Source of the DNA: Dictyophora rubrovolvata
Lineage: Eukaryota; Basidiomycota; Agaricomycetes; Phallales; Phallaceae
NCBI GenBank assembly: GCA_029959195.1
Contig: CP114119.1
Span: 1,364,001 to 1,428,000 of the forward strand
Length of the DNA: 64,000 nt
Direction of reading: 5' to 3'
In this document: positions 12,801 through 22,823 of the stretch, in pieces
How the letters are laid out: each line of letters begins with the position of its first letter
Numbering within the stretch: the stretch's first letter is position 1
Notes under the pieces: model-generated
Told to the model about the DNA's origin: nothing
The model's input: the letters and a program-made list of their open reading frames with translations, nothing else
The model's database searches: none
Position numbers and translations under genes: made by a program

Positions 12801-14581
12801 CTTCTCGACGCGCCCTTGTTAAGTTTTCAGAAAGTGGTGCTCAAATTTCTGAAAACGGATGATCAAAACAAACAAAGAGCTGCTGCTGAGCTACTTGCAG
12901 GTGTTATAGGGGGTTCGAAACACTGGACTCAGGAGAATCAGGCGCGATTGTGGGTATGGCTTATACCTCTATTTCCTCAAATGTTGGGTAGCAACGTAAA
13001 GCCGGATACACTTACTATCTGGACATCATTTCTAGAGGTATTTATTGTCTTCGAATCTACGACAGCAGTTTGATCGTGTACATGTCCTAGTATATTTCGT
13101 GGCATCGGGATCCTCGTCGCATCGCACCGTTGATCAATTATGTTTTCGAGAAATTTGAGACGACAGATTTCAATGGTGCAAGCTCATCCGAGGCCATCAA
13201 GGTTGCTTCTTTTCATCGTGGACTGGCCGAGGAAATGGGTTGGAAATTTACGGCGTGGATTGATACTACAATCGATCGCTACTGGAAAGAGATAGCTAGT
13301 GAGCATGACGAAGTAAGGGGTTGCATAGCCGAAGCGTTTGCGCTGACTACCAAATTAACCGTAAGCCGAGCCCAATCTCCGTCAAAGGATAAGTTTAGTC
13401 ACCGACTTGATCTTTATTAGTGGAGACCAAAACCCTCAGTCCCCAGTACGTCTTACCTCGTGAAGGAAGCACGGGTCCTACCTGTGGATTTTGATTTATT
13501 GGGTGTAAGGAGTAAATATCATGCGAAGCGCGTTCAGTATCTCGTTAATCAATTCCCAATATGGCGAGAAGCGCGAATTCCAGGCCCTCGAGCGTTTGAG
13601 TCTACCTACGATCGTGTGGGTATCTTGGTGTGTAAATGGCTCTTCCTAGCCATCCATGACGTTCAAGCGGTGTCTGTGTTCGATTACGTCCTTCCATTGA
13701 TGGTAAGTATATTTATACAAAACGTATCGAGATCCGTTTGTTTAAAATTTTCAAAGCCTGAATTGTTTCGATTCGGAGAAGTTAATGATAATGATGAATT
13801 AGTGACCAGAAGCAATCAGCTTTTGGTTCGAATGTGCGGAGTGACCCCGCCCGTCGATCTCATTCGTCCACTATTAGGCCACATTTTCAATGCTATAATG
13901 TTGTCACCATCCTATAGGACTAGGCTGAGCGCCCTTCGACTGCTACAAATATGGTGTTTTCGACAGGGCGGATATTTACTGTCAGAAGACCACACTGTGC
14001 GGGAAATTTTGGATGTAAGAGTGTTTTGAACGTGTATCTCGATTATATTTAATTAACACGAGCCAAACAGGTTGTTTCCACGTCACTTGACGATGAAAAG
14101 ATTGAAGTTCGAGAAACGGCTGGAACGTAAGAGCTTGGTCTCTGTTTCTCCGATACGGGACAGTTGGCTGATAGGTTTTTTGACACTTAGGACGTTGAGT
14201 GGAATTCTAAGATCGTCTCCAAAGGATCCTATTCTGGCGCTCAAGAAACGGTTTGTTGGGACATCTCAAGGAAAGCTTCCAAGTCGAGACTCTCCTGCGT
14301 ACCACGAAGCACTCCGAAAGCTGCATGGGGCTCTTATTGGTATTTGCGCCTTGGTTGATGCCTTCCCGTATACTATTGAGCCATGGATGCCCGAACTGTT
14401 AACTAAAGTGCTAGCTGAGCATGTTTACGATCCTCCGCCACTAGCCGGAACAGTCCGTAAATGTGCGTCAGATTTTAGAAAAAGCCATATAGATACATGG
14501 CAAGAGGACATTACACACTTCACAGAAGAAGAATTATCTACATTATCTACTATGCTTTCTGGAAATACTTACTACGCCTGA
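6839..14581 (+). CDS. BLM10: Proteasome activator Blm10/PA200, copy A
   Basis: Blm10/PA200 is a roughly 200-kDa HEAT-repeat ring that caps the 20S proteasome, opens its gate and helps proteasome import. The start is ATG 6839 (MALAQALVVP; an alternative M is at 6875). Landmarks in order are SLPYSIESN, LYYELCVLPGMPTHLLSTWV, GYIAEKCRRFF with METFLPL-type helices, LAEMHVDPTLSDPALLSS, ALDSLSRMITSTESFFHP, GASSIRTTSTNSAPLPSDAT, and the C-terminal end LSTLSTMLSGNTYYA. The terminal YYA is the HbYX-like docking tail. More than 20 exons are separated by short introns. I checked many junctions and they keep frame, so the gene looks intact. One conserved-position intron (7485-7539) has a GC donor. A second, divergent copy lies at 47003-54487. 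Confidence 0.92.
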
Positions 14582-14885
14582 CTCATTGTCAGTAATCGCG
14601 TATTCATTTATAATAATGGACATGTTTGAATGATAACTTTGGTGGACAGAGTTCAAGTTTCTTCTTCTTCTTTTGTTTATTTATTAAATAAAACTACGAC
14701 CATACTCTCTCTCATTGGTATATTGATTAAGTTTGAACCAAAACAAGGGCGGCGGCAACGAGCCAGAACAAGAAAGGTCAAGAGAAGGAAATGGTGGAGT
14801 ACTTCTTTGGATATGCTACACGTGTCTGATAATGTCAATACTGATTATGAATGAACTTGAGAATAAGTCCTAGGTGGGATACAAG
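14582..14885. other. Convergent intergenic region BLM10-A / HIT gene
   Basis: These 304 bases lie between two convergent stop codons. They include a short (TTC)n run near 14662 and an arginine/lysine-coding open frame (14630-14854) with no similarity that I recognise. I regard it as 3' flanking sequence. Confidence 0.5.
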
Positions 14886-15810
14886 CTAGGGAGAACGGGA
14901 GGAGGAAAGTTCGCCACTTTCTAGGTCATCAATTCCTAGACTTGGGAATGTGGTTTCGATACCATCCGGTCTCCCCGTACGAGCTCCAGCATCGGGAACG
15001 GAATCGATAGGCGCAGGACCGCGATTTGCGTACCCCGACTTTACGCGATTGTTAGAAGTGGATTCGCTGCCAAAACAAAAAAAAACATAGCATGAATTAA
15101 TGATAAGTTGAGAAGAAAAACCACAGCTAACCGAATTTCTGCCATGAGATCCTCGATAGCATACCAACCAACATGGGAATAAGCAATGCGTCTCCACCAG
15201 CCTGCCAAGTCGGGTTGACCAATGTAAGCGTGGGCATGAAGATGATCTGAAACTGGAATTTTGCTGTCTTTAAACGGAGAAGTAATGAAGCCAATGTTAA
15301 AGGAAGTAGAGGGGGGCGATAAATCCGGAGTAGTAAGAGTGGTGGGTGAGGTTGGTGAATTGGACTGAGAACTTTGAGGGCGACGAATCATATGGAGCAA
15401 CTGCTTTGCGCGATGGTGAATCTTGGCGAGAAGAGGTAGATCACTAGAAGACTTGTGAAGAAAGATGAGTTCAAAAAAAAACTAAGAAAAAAAAACAGAT
15501 GCGAAACGCACGAGAGAGTAGATGGAAGGAACATGCAAACTAAGATGGATGCTTTGAGTGACAAGCGATATATAAAAGAGAGAAATAGATATTACTTGAA
15601 TACGATGACGACGTGACCTTGACTTGAAACTGGATTTTCTTTCTCAAGGTATGCGGTGAAGTTGTCATCCCTCCAGAGAATTTCCGGCTTGCCCGACTTT
15701 GAATTACTATTGCTGGCTGAAGAAGGTTTAAAACTATCCACAGGTTCGAGTGACGCCGACCTAACGATGCTGCACATCGGGCAACCTGGCTTTGGGGCGA
15801 ACATTGACAT
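14886..15810 (-). CDS. HIT-family (histidine triad) protein
   Basis: This is a histidine-triad nucleotide hydrolase/transferase fold protein. Four exons (15596-15810, 15512-15539, 15132-15451, 14886-15066) join in frame to 247 residues. The N-terminus has a CPMC motif (PGCPMCSIV), typical of zinc-binding HIT proteins. It is followed by ILWRDDNFTAYLEK, GHVVIVFNLHVPSIYSL, LAKIHHRAKQLL and the catalytic triad in HLHAHAYIG, then AGWWRRIAYSHVGWYAIEDL. A Ser/Thr/Pro-rich insertion (after MIRRPQSSQSN) and a polar C-terminal tail lie outside the core. Exon 2 is 28 bases. The start codon lies 182 bases from that of divergent TSNAX. The exact subfamily (HINT, FHIT or aprataxin-like) is uncertain; the CPMC start and tail suggest a fungal-specific branch. 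Confidence 0.86.
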
Positions 15811-15992
15811 GGAGGGACGAGGAGAAGGTGCAGGAGGTGATATTATTATTATTATTACTAAGAAGTATTACATATTCCCCCAGATATATTTATATTATAC
15901 ATGCACACTATAAATAAAGGCAGAAAACGGGCGTAGGACTTATTAAATTAGTACCAGGGTCCTTTATTGATCCGCGAGGAATCAAACCGAGA
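15811..15992. promoter_or_regulatory. Short divergent promoter HIT/TSNAX
   Basis: These 182 bases separate two divergent start codons. They carry an (ATT)n run (about 15841-15856) and TATA-like AT-rich sequence (ATATATTTATATTATA, about 15884-15899). The spacing implies a shared bidirectional promoter; this is inference from layout. Confidence 0.45.
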
Positions 15993-16980
15993 ATGGACGA
16001 GCAACGCGTCGACCGCGACGCAGTCGTCGCCGCGTTCGATGTTTTCCGCAAAGAATTGGACGAGTACAACGACGTCCGGGAGAGGCTGATCAAGGTGAGA
16101 GCGCTCTCATATTTTTAGGTGTCCATATATATTCATCGTCGTCTGGGGCAGTTGAGCCGGGAAGTAACAACCAAGTCCAAAAGAGTCATCTTCGCCCTCC
16201 ATCGGTCCTCAGAAATATCTAGTGAAAATGAGAGAAAAGCCCGTCAGGATTCTACAGCTCAATTATTTTCCGAAATCAACCGTTCCCTTGAAGGGATTTC
16301 AGCAGAGCTTCAGAACGGAGAGTTTTGGAGATATCACAGAGCAATCTCGCCTGGGCTGCAGGAGTACATTGAAGCCCTTTCTTTTTCCAAGTATTTGGGA
16401 TCCTGCACTCTTTTGTCCTATGAAGATGTTCAGAAACACTTGGGAATTGTCAGTAATATCTTCAAACTCATTATCATCCGCTTATTCATTTTGAACGGCC
16501 ATACATCTGCTCACTGAAATCACTCCTGCTTTAGTTTCTTCCTCTCGGCGTTCCGTATTCAGATTATCTCCTTGGGGTGTCTGACTTGACTGGAGAGCTC
16601 ATGCGCTTTGCTATCACTTCCGTCGGGTCGCAAGGGTTGTCCTCTCGAGACGCGTTTACAAACGCTTTATCCATCTGTAACTTTGTTCGGGAATGTAGGG
16701 CCTGTGAGTGATATTTTTTTGATGCGTGCAATAATAATATCTTGTATTACAATTCAGCCTGGGATCCAATGTCCCCGTACATTCCAGAGCTAAAATCAAA
16801 GCAAGAGGTAACAACAGCTTCGTTGAGAAAGATAGAAGAAGGTGGGTTCCGCTGCCAGGGCTTTTCCTTACTGAAAAATTCACTATTTACCTAGCCGTTT
16901 ACTCGCTCTCTATACGTGGATTAGGTGGTGGGCGAGTAAGCAATGTTGACGAGGTGCCTATCCGGCAGGGTAAATTTTGA
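15993..16980 (+). CDS. TSNAX: Translin-associated protein X (TRAX)
   Basis: TRAX is the catalytic partner of translin in the C3PO endoribonuclease complex, which acts on passenger strands and tRNA fragments. The start is ATG 15993 (MDEQRVDRDAVVAAFDVFRK); exon 1 ends at 16094 and exon 2 starts at 16152. Signatures are YNDVRERLIK, LSREVTTKSKRVIFALHR, the helix FWRYHRAISPGLQEYIEAL, DLTGELMRFAITSVG, ALSICNFVREC and the C-terminal GRVSNVDEVPIRQGKF. The acidic RNase residues of TRAX lie in the segment around DLTGELMRFA and EYIEAL. The chain appears complete. No translin gene is seen in the window. The frame remains open a short way upstream of the ATG but holds no earlier ATG. Confidence 0.9.
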
Positions 16981-17273
16981 AGAATATATACAGAGTGGCG
17001 ATTAACTAGTTGTGTAGATTATTACTTATCAAGGCCTGTCTATATGCAAAATACAATCCACATTTACAGCCACAGATGACGTGCTAAAAAAAAATTGGTG
17101 AACGGTAACATATGAAATATACCAGCAACGACTAAGAGATTGGTAACTGGTAAATTGAAGACTTTTTATATATAAAGGAAAGAAAGCAGTGGCGTATACT
17201 GTACAAGAAAGTATTATAAGTGGTAGTGGCACAAATTGGTGACATAGCGTTACAGACTCCAACGATCATACGT

Positions 17274-18030
17274 ATGTCAGCTGGAACACCCTCCTCCTCC
17301 TCGTTTATTGACGATCCAAACCCAACAAGCACCGGTCTACGAGGCCTTTTTCAGCAATCACAAACCATATTGCAACAAGCCATACAAGTTTGTAATTACC
17401 TTACCTCGGACGACCAACTCACATACGAAAGTAAATCAACTCCTGGCTCGACTATTGGTGACTTTTGTTTTTGATCTTCCAACAAAACTATTCTGGAATA
17501 TTGTCATTTTTTCTTTAGGAAAACACTTAAGACATGCACGAGATCATTTTGAATTACTCATTGATGCGCTGAATTCGCGTCCTCCGTATATCCTTTCTTA
17601 TGACACTCGAAAACGCAATACACCCATGGAAACTTCCCGTACAGCCGCCCGTGAAGCCTTATCGAGCACTATTTCCCGATTACAGGACCTACTAATGACC
17701 TGTGAAGAAGGGAACGAAACAGGCAGGCAGTTTATTACCGTTCAAGGTCGAAGAGTCGACCTCGATGAGCCTATCACGTTGAATGCAGTCACTCCTACAA
17801 TGCAAGCTTTCCAATCTAGCTTTGGCAGAGAGCTATGGTTCTCAAGCCTTCATGCCGTACACCATTGGAGCATGATTCGTGCCATCGCGAGTGAACAAGT
17901 AAGTCCCCGTATTGTTTGAAACTATTCAAGAATGGCTCAGTTACCGTTGTCTAAGAATATTAAAATCGACGGTTCTTTCGGAGTAGCTCCATCAACTGTA
18001 GTCTATAGGGAGGCTAAATCTAAAATATGA
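17274..18030 (+). CDS. DinB-like (DinB/YfiT fold) putative metalloprotein
   Basis: Three exons (17274-17457, 17519-17898, 17956-18030) join in frame to 212 residues. The protein resembles bacterial DinB-family four-helix-bundle proteins, many of which are metal-dependent thiol transferases or of unknown function. The histidines expected for the metal site are visible in GKHLRHARDHFELLIDAL and in LWFSSLHAVHHWSMIRAI. The family's C-terminal FGVAPSTVVY motif falls in exon 3, which confirms the last splice junction. The substrate cannot be deduced. The introns show that it is a resident fungal gene. Such proteins are much commoner in bacteria, so old lateral transfer is possible but unproven. ATG 17274 (MSAGTPSSSSF) is the first usable start. 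Confidence 0.82.
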
Positions 18031-18152
18031 TCAGACGCTTTTTATTCTTTTGCAATTTTTTCCCCACATTTTTGCATAACATTCCACAGTTCTTCTATGT
18101 CTGTAATATCTATCTATACATAATAAATTACCAAAAGAAAAGAAGAAAACGA

Positions 18153-19750
18153 CTATGGGTGTGTCGCAGTGACCGGTTCAGCTGATGAATGTGATAAAGA
18201 TTCGTCAGTAATTCTGTCCTCATGCTTTTTTAAGCGGTCCTGCTCAAAACTTCGCATTCCAGTCAGCCCCCATCTCTTCATCAAGGCTTTATCCTAGTTT
18301 TAAGGTTAGTAAATAAACCCATATCACCAATCGTCAAGGTACCCACATCATCCCAAGGTGAACCTGAAATGATAATCAGATAAAGCTATCCAACTGTAAA
18401 TGAAGTACATACATGGTGTTGTTAGCATCGCATCCCCAGTAAATACGGCATTAGCACCGGCCATGAAACACATGGCCTGTTCAGCTTCACTTAATTGTTG
18501 TCTTCCAGCAGCGAGACGAATGATAGTGCCCGGCATGGCAATGCGAGCAGTTGCAATGGTGCGGACGATGGCATGATGAGGAACCGGCTGGTAATGTGAA
18601 CAGCTTATCAGAACGAAGAATATAACTTTGGCTCTCAACCCTCACCTCATTTTTCTCTAAAGGTGTCCCTTGAATAGGCACCAACGCATTTACAGGGAAC
18701 GATTCAGGATGTTCAGGCATGCTTTAAAGTCATCATAATAAGGTGCTGAAGGAAAAAGGAGAATACCTAAAAATCTCACTTTGTTGCCTCCCATATTAGT
18801 CCAACTCGATCGACATCCGATTCTCCTAAGCCCAAGATACCGCCAGAACAGACGCTGATACCGGCCTCCCGGACTGCAGCAATTGTTTCAAGCCGGTCAT
18901 CGTAAGTCCGTGTTGTAATAACCTGAGAATAAAACCGTAAAACAGGTCACCACATTCTTAAACAATTTGTTCTTACGCTTGGATAAAACTCTCGCGATGT
19001 ATCGAGGTTGTGGTTATAAGCGGTGAGGCCGCTATTTAAATTCGAATTTCAGGCCCTCGCAAGGGAAAAAAGAAAACAATCGAAACTGCTCACGTACGCT
19101 TCTTTGAGTTGTTTGGCCTGTTCCGGGCTAAGCATGCCAAGAGTAGTACAGACTTCCATCCCCATAGCTCTGACTTCTTTAACCATTTCCAAAATCTTTT
19201 CAAAGCCTCGCTTCCGGCCTGCTAAGTCTCTCCAAGCTGCGCCCATACAAAACCTAGTACTTCCGTTTTCCTTTGCTTTCCTAGCCGCTTCAATGACTGG
19301 TTCTATTGAAACAAGCCTAGACGCAACCGTGGATGTTGAGTATCGAGACGATTGGGAGCAATATGAACCTGTTAAAGAGAATTGATTGACAAGTCTGAAC
19401 GATTGAATTATCTCTTACAATCTTCAGAGCATCCACCAGCTAGGAAAATAACATTTACAGCGTTCATTAATCACCTCGAGAGGTCAAACAATAATCCACA
19501 TACTCTTAATGTTCATCAGAGTGCAGAGTTGAATTTTCGAAGGATCATGATGAATTCGGTGTACAGAAGCGGCTCTATACACGAGATCTAGTAAAGGTGA
19601 GTCGTAAATTTCTTGAATGTCCCCTTTGGACCATCGAGTAGTAATGTTTGAGGGTAAAGTGCTGGCAGGACTAGTAGCTGTTGCGTGCGTGCGGACTAGT
19701 GTATAAAATAATTTAGACTGAGAGCGCAAGCGGAATGCATTCGAGAGCAT
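18153..19750 (-). CDS. BIO2: Biotin synthase (radical SAM), mitochondrial
   Basis: Biotin synthase inserts sulfur into dethiobiotin in the last step of biotin synthesis. The N-terminus ([20 protein letters not shown]) resembles a mitochondrial presequence. It is followed by [19 protein letters not shown] and [11 protein letters not shown]. The radical SAM motif CSEDCSYC is assembled across introns, with a 21-base exon (19419-19439) carrying its first part. Then come [32 protein letters not shown], the GILGLGE motif, [11 protein letters not shown] and MFCMAGANA-type core sequence ending in the [10 protein letters not shown] loop. The tail, rich in Ser and Glu, ends EPVTATHP. The gene has many short exons and appears intact. 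It shares a 497-base divergent intergenic region with RPS27. Confidence 0.93.
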
Positions 19751-20247
19751 GACTTTGAAAGTTTTGGATCAAGAAAGATGTAAGATATGGTAAGAGAAAC
19801 GTCTTTGTTTTGTAATGAATGCAATTGTCGCTTTTTTTACCGCGTTCATTGCCCGGGATTCCGACGGAATTATATAATCATATGATATCCCCAACCAAAA
19901 TGGCGGGGCGACATTGGTTGAGAGGGATCCCCAGCCAGAGCGGAATTGGTCCATCGTTGCTCAAAGGATCATTGAAATCAATTCAACTCGAAATACATAT
20001 CTTAGACCGAAAGCTTGGCACTCTTCGTGTGCACCATCAGCCGAAAAGTGCCAAAAAGTGTGCACGATCGGAAGTCGAATTTATTAAAAGTCCGACGGCC
20101 AAAACTGTTACAGTTTACGAAATCTCGTCATCCATCTTTTTCTCGCCTTTAGCGGCTTTCAATCTTTATATCTCCCAAAAACTTTCCGACAGGAAACAGC
20201 GTTTTAAAAAAGACTTCCCTTTTATCATCGCTAATTAGTGTATCATC
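19751..20247. promoter_or_regulatory. Divergent intergenic region BIO2/RPS27
   Basis: These 497 bases separate the BIO2 and RPS27 start codons. Pyrimidine-rich sequence (CATCTTTTTCTCGCC, about 20131-20145, and later TTTTATC) precedes the RPS27 ATG, as is common for ribosomal protein genes. An open frame on the plus strand (19819-20238) lacks recognisable domains and is probably fortuitous. A short inverted motif (GTGCACCATC ... AGTGTGCACG, about 20029-20072) is visible, with no assigned role. Confidence 0.4.
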
Positions 20248-20676
20248 ATGGTGAGTCGTTATAAACAAAAAATTTCGGGTATATATCGAATGCGTTTAAC
20301 TATCGAAAATTTTGTACAGACTCTCGCCGTTGATTTGCTCAACCCCACTGCCAAATCTGAAGAACGCAGGCACAAGCTCAAGCGTTTAGTACAAAGCCCG
20401 AATTCATATTTTATGGATGTCAAATGCTCAGGTATGTTCGCAAGAGCCACCCGCCACCTCTGCTGGGCTCTTATAAATTCGCTTAGGCTGCTTCAATATC
20501 ACGACTGTATTCTCGCACGCACAGACAGTCGTTTCCTGTTCCGCATGCTCTCAGGTTCTATGCCAACCAACTGGTGGTAAGGCTAGATTAACTGAAGGTT
20601 TGTTTTCTTTTCCATTATCTCGTCGCCAATTTCACTCATTTAACCTACAGGAAGCTCATACCGTCGGAAGAACTAG
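20248..20676 (+). CDS. RPS27: 40S ribosomal protein eS27 (RPS27)
   Basis: This is small-subunit ribosomal protein eS27, a zinc-finger protein of the 40S platform. Four exons (20248-20250, 20320-20431, 20487-20597, 20651-20676) join in frame to 83 residues, the normal length. Sequence landmarks are [55 protein letters not shown] and [15 protein letters not shown], ending SYRRKN. The four zinc cysteines are present as CSGC and CSAC. Exon 1 consists only of the ATG; the second codon begins 69 bases later. This start is required because the family begins directly with M-TLAVDLL. High expression is expected. Confidence 0.95.
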
Positions 20677-20898
20677 TTTTTGGTTTCTCCTCGTACCTTC
20701 CATTAATTTGTATTGCATTATACTAGCACATCTTTGTCTGACACTTATTCCTTATTGCAATAAAAAAAAGCCCCCAGCTGCTCTATGCCCTATCCTCCAA
20801 ACAGCGCCCATGAGCGATAAAATGTATGATAAGGTTTTTGATTTCGTGTACTACGAAGATATATCCTCATGCGAGTTTCCGCCATGACAGCAGGGTTT

Positions 20899-22368
20899 TC
20901 ACCTTTGCCTCTGCCTTCGTCCGCGTTCCCTTGGCGGTTCTGCATTAGGATAACTATCTCGCCATCTCTTGTTAAATTGCTGAACTTTTTGTCTGCCGGA
21001 TCTGCAAGAATCACCGGGATGAATCAACTATGTAATTGGAAAGGCAATGAAGGGCGTTACTGTGCTCTGCTCAGCCACTGCTGATATTCTTCTCTTTCCT
21101 TGTCGTCCATGTTTAGCTTGTTCTTAAAATGCATTTCTGCTAACTGGTCAATTGAAAAGTTGGGAACGAAAAATCCTTTCGAGGGTTCTCGACAAATAAA
21201 ACAAGGATTATTATTTTCGGCTGGGTCCTGAGGAGTTTGTTTAGTTTTTTGAAGCACAGATTCAGGAATATGTACATACCAGCCATTTATGAAGGCAAAT
21301 CCCACAAGCCGTATGACCGCATGGAAGGGAGTAGGCGGCAGCACTTTTTGTTTGGTCATCATGTGTATCTCAGAAGGTCTAACATACAGTGTGTCTCACA
21401 TAATGTTGAAGCAGCTAATGAAGGGAAGGAGGTCGACTCAGCTACCAAACAAAACAAAAGAAACATAGCGCGTACATAGTGCATTCAAGAATGCTTTCAA
21501 TATCTCGCATATACTTTTTCTTCTTTGCGCGCTTTCGTTTCTCGGACTTACAAAGAGAAGGTTCAGAGCTGATCTGATCTTTTGAAGGCGATTCGGATGG
21601 GTCTACTAAAAGTTTTAGCACCAGAAGTTGCCACAAAAATGAATTCATACCCCTCGGTCTTTTTGACTTTATCGTTTTCTTATTACGCGATGAGTGCGCT
21701 TGACGAGTGAAGCTGGCGTAAAACGAAAGTGTGGTGCAAGGCTAGCAGCAAAGACGTACTACGTGGTGGAGGAGGAGGGGGATTATTATCAGATAAAGAT
21801 AAAGAGGATGAACTAGAGGTGTATAGCATTCATAAGATTCATTTGTCGAAAAGAAGTTGGATTACATTATTATTACTGTTCATGGTCAACTTATGCGTAT
21901 TCATGTTTGTGGAAACAACAACTTACCATCATCCTCATGAAGGTTGGGGGTTACACCTAACGAATAAGAGAAACACAATCCCAGATAAGAATTTGGATTA
22001 TATCTTACTTTCGTTTTCTAAGACTGAGCTGGAACTAACAATTGGGTGGGTAGATGGAGAAACCGTTAATGGTGGTACTTGTGACAGTAAATCAATAGCT
22101 GCCCAGTCGACATCTTCTCCGAACGGCTCTTCCAGAAGAGCATCGTATTCGTCGTGGTCGGGACTCATTTCAGCAGCTCGGATTATACTGGGATGCAGTT
22201 GTGATGATAACCCTGGTAGCCGTGACCGAGTTGCGATCGCGACTGGGCGACGCGATCACGTGCACGGGTTTTGCGTACAGGTCCTCCTGACTCATCTGAC
22301 AGTGGACACACGACATCTGCTCGCAATGATGGCCCTAAACTACTCTCCTGCGAACTAATTACCAACAT
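20899..22368 (-). CDS. Unrecognised multi-exon protein (low-confidence model)
   Basis: I do not recognise this gene. The C-terminal half is the better supported. An exon near 21690-21490 (KSEKRKRAKKKKYMRDIES) splices to one at about 21374-21060 (MMTKQKVLPPTPFHAVIRLV, then CFICREPSKGFFVPNFS). That exon appears to splice at 21061 to a last exon ending at 20899 (QQFNKRWRDSYPNAEPPRER). The central part is predicted to be basic, and CFIC might bind a metal. Upstream on the same strand are an acidic segment (DEYDALLEEPFGEDVDWAAI, about 22160-22100), Ser/Pro-rich low complexity, and an ATG at 22368 (MLVISSQESS). Whether all of this is one gene or two (for example a second start near 22168) cannot be settled here. 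Confidence 0.4.
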
Positions 22369-22823
22369 ACATAAAGACCGGTGCGGTTCGTATCATTCCG
22401 GATAATAATAATAATAATAATAACACAAAATTAGAGCTGTCACCAGCCGTTCCGCCACGCAGCCTGAATTTTCCCAAGACATGTTATTTTTACACTTTGG
22501 CTTGGGTATGTATGTAGAGTGCATATATTTGTACAGTCAAAATAGAATGCATGTGATAGACTGAGACTACTGAAGGGGTCTGTGCGCTCTTAATATATGG
22601 GTCATATAATTAGATCCCAAAAAAAGGGGGGGTGGCACAGATTGAAATACCAGGTGGTTTAGCACGAGAAAACACAGCCTTATATTTAATCTGATGATGA
22701 TGGTCAAAAGAATCATGATGTAGAATATCATCGTGCATATGTGTATGTATTTGAATTACTAGTACAGAAGAACACAAGAACACAAAAGAAGAAAATAATA
22801 GTCGGAAGAGGGAGGGAAGAGAT
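22369..22823. other. Intergenic region with (AAT)n microsatellite
   Basis: These 455 bases lie between two minus-strand genes. They contain an (ATA)n microsatellite at 22402-22423 and A/T-rich sequence. Nothing gene-like is seen. Confidence 0.55.

Noticed and set aside
6839-14581. BLM10 copy A as a pseudogene
   Set aside because: Apparent frame breaks are explained by short introns; conserved blocks and the YYA tail are intact, with only one unusual GC-AG donor.
19819-20238. 139-codon open frame upstream of RPS27
   Set aside because: It lies in the divergent BIO2/RPS27 promoter, lacks known motifs and ends just before the RPS27 ATG.
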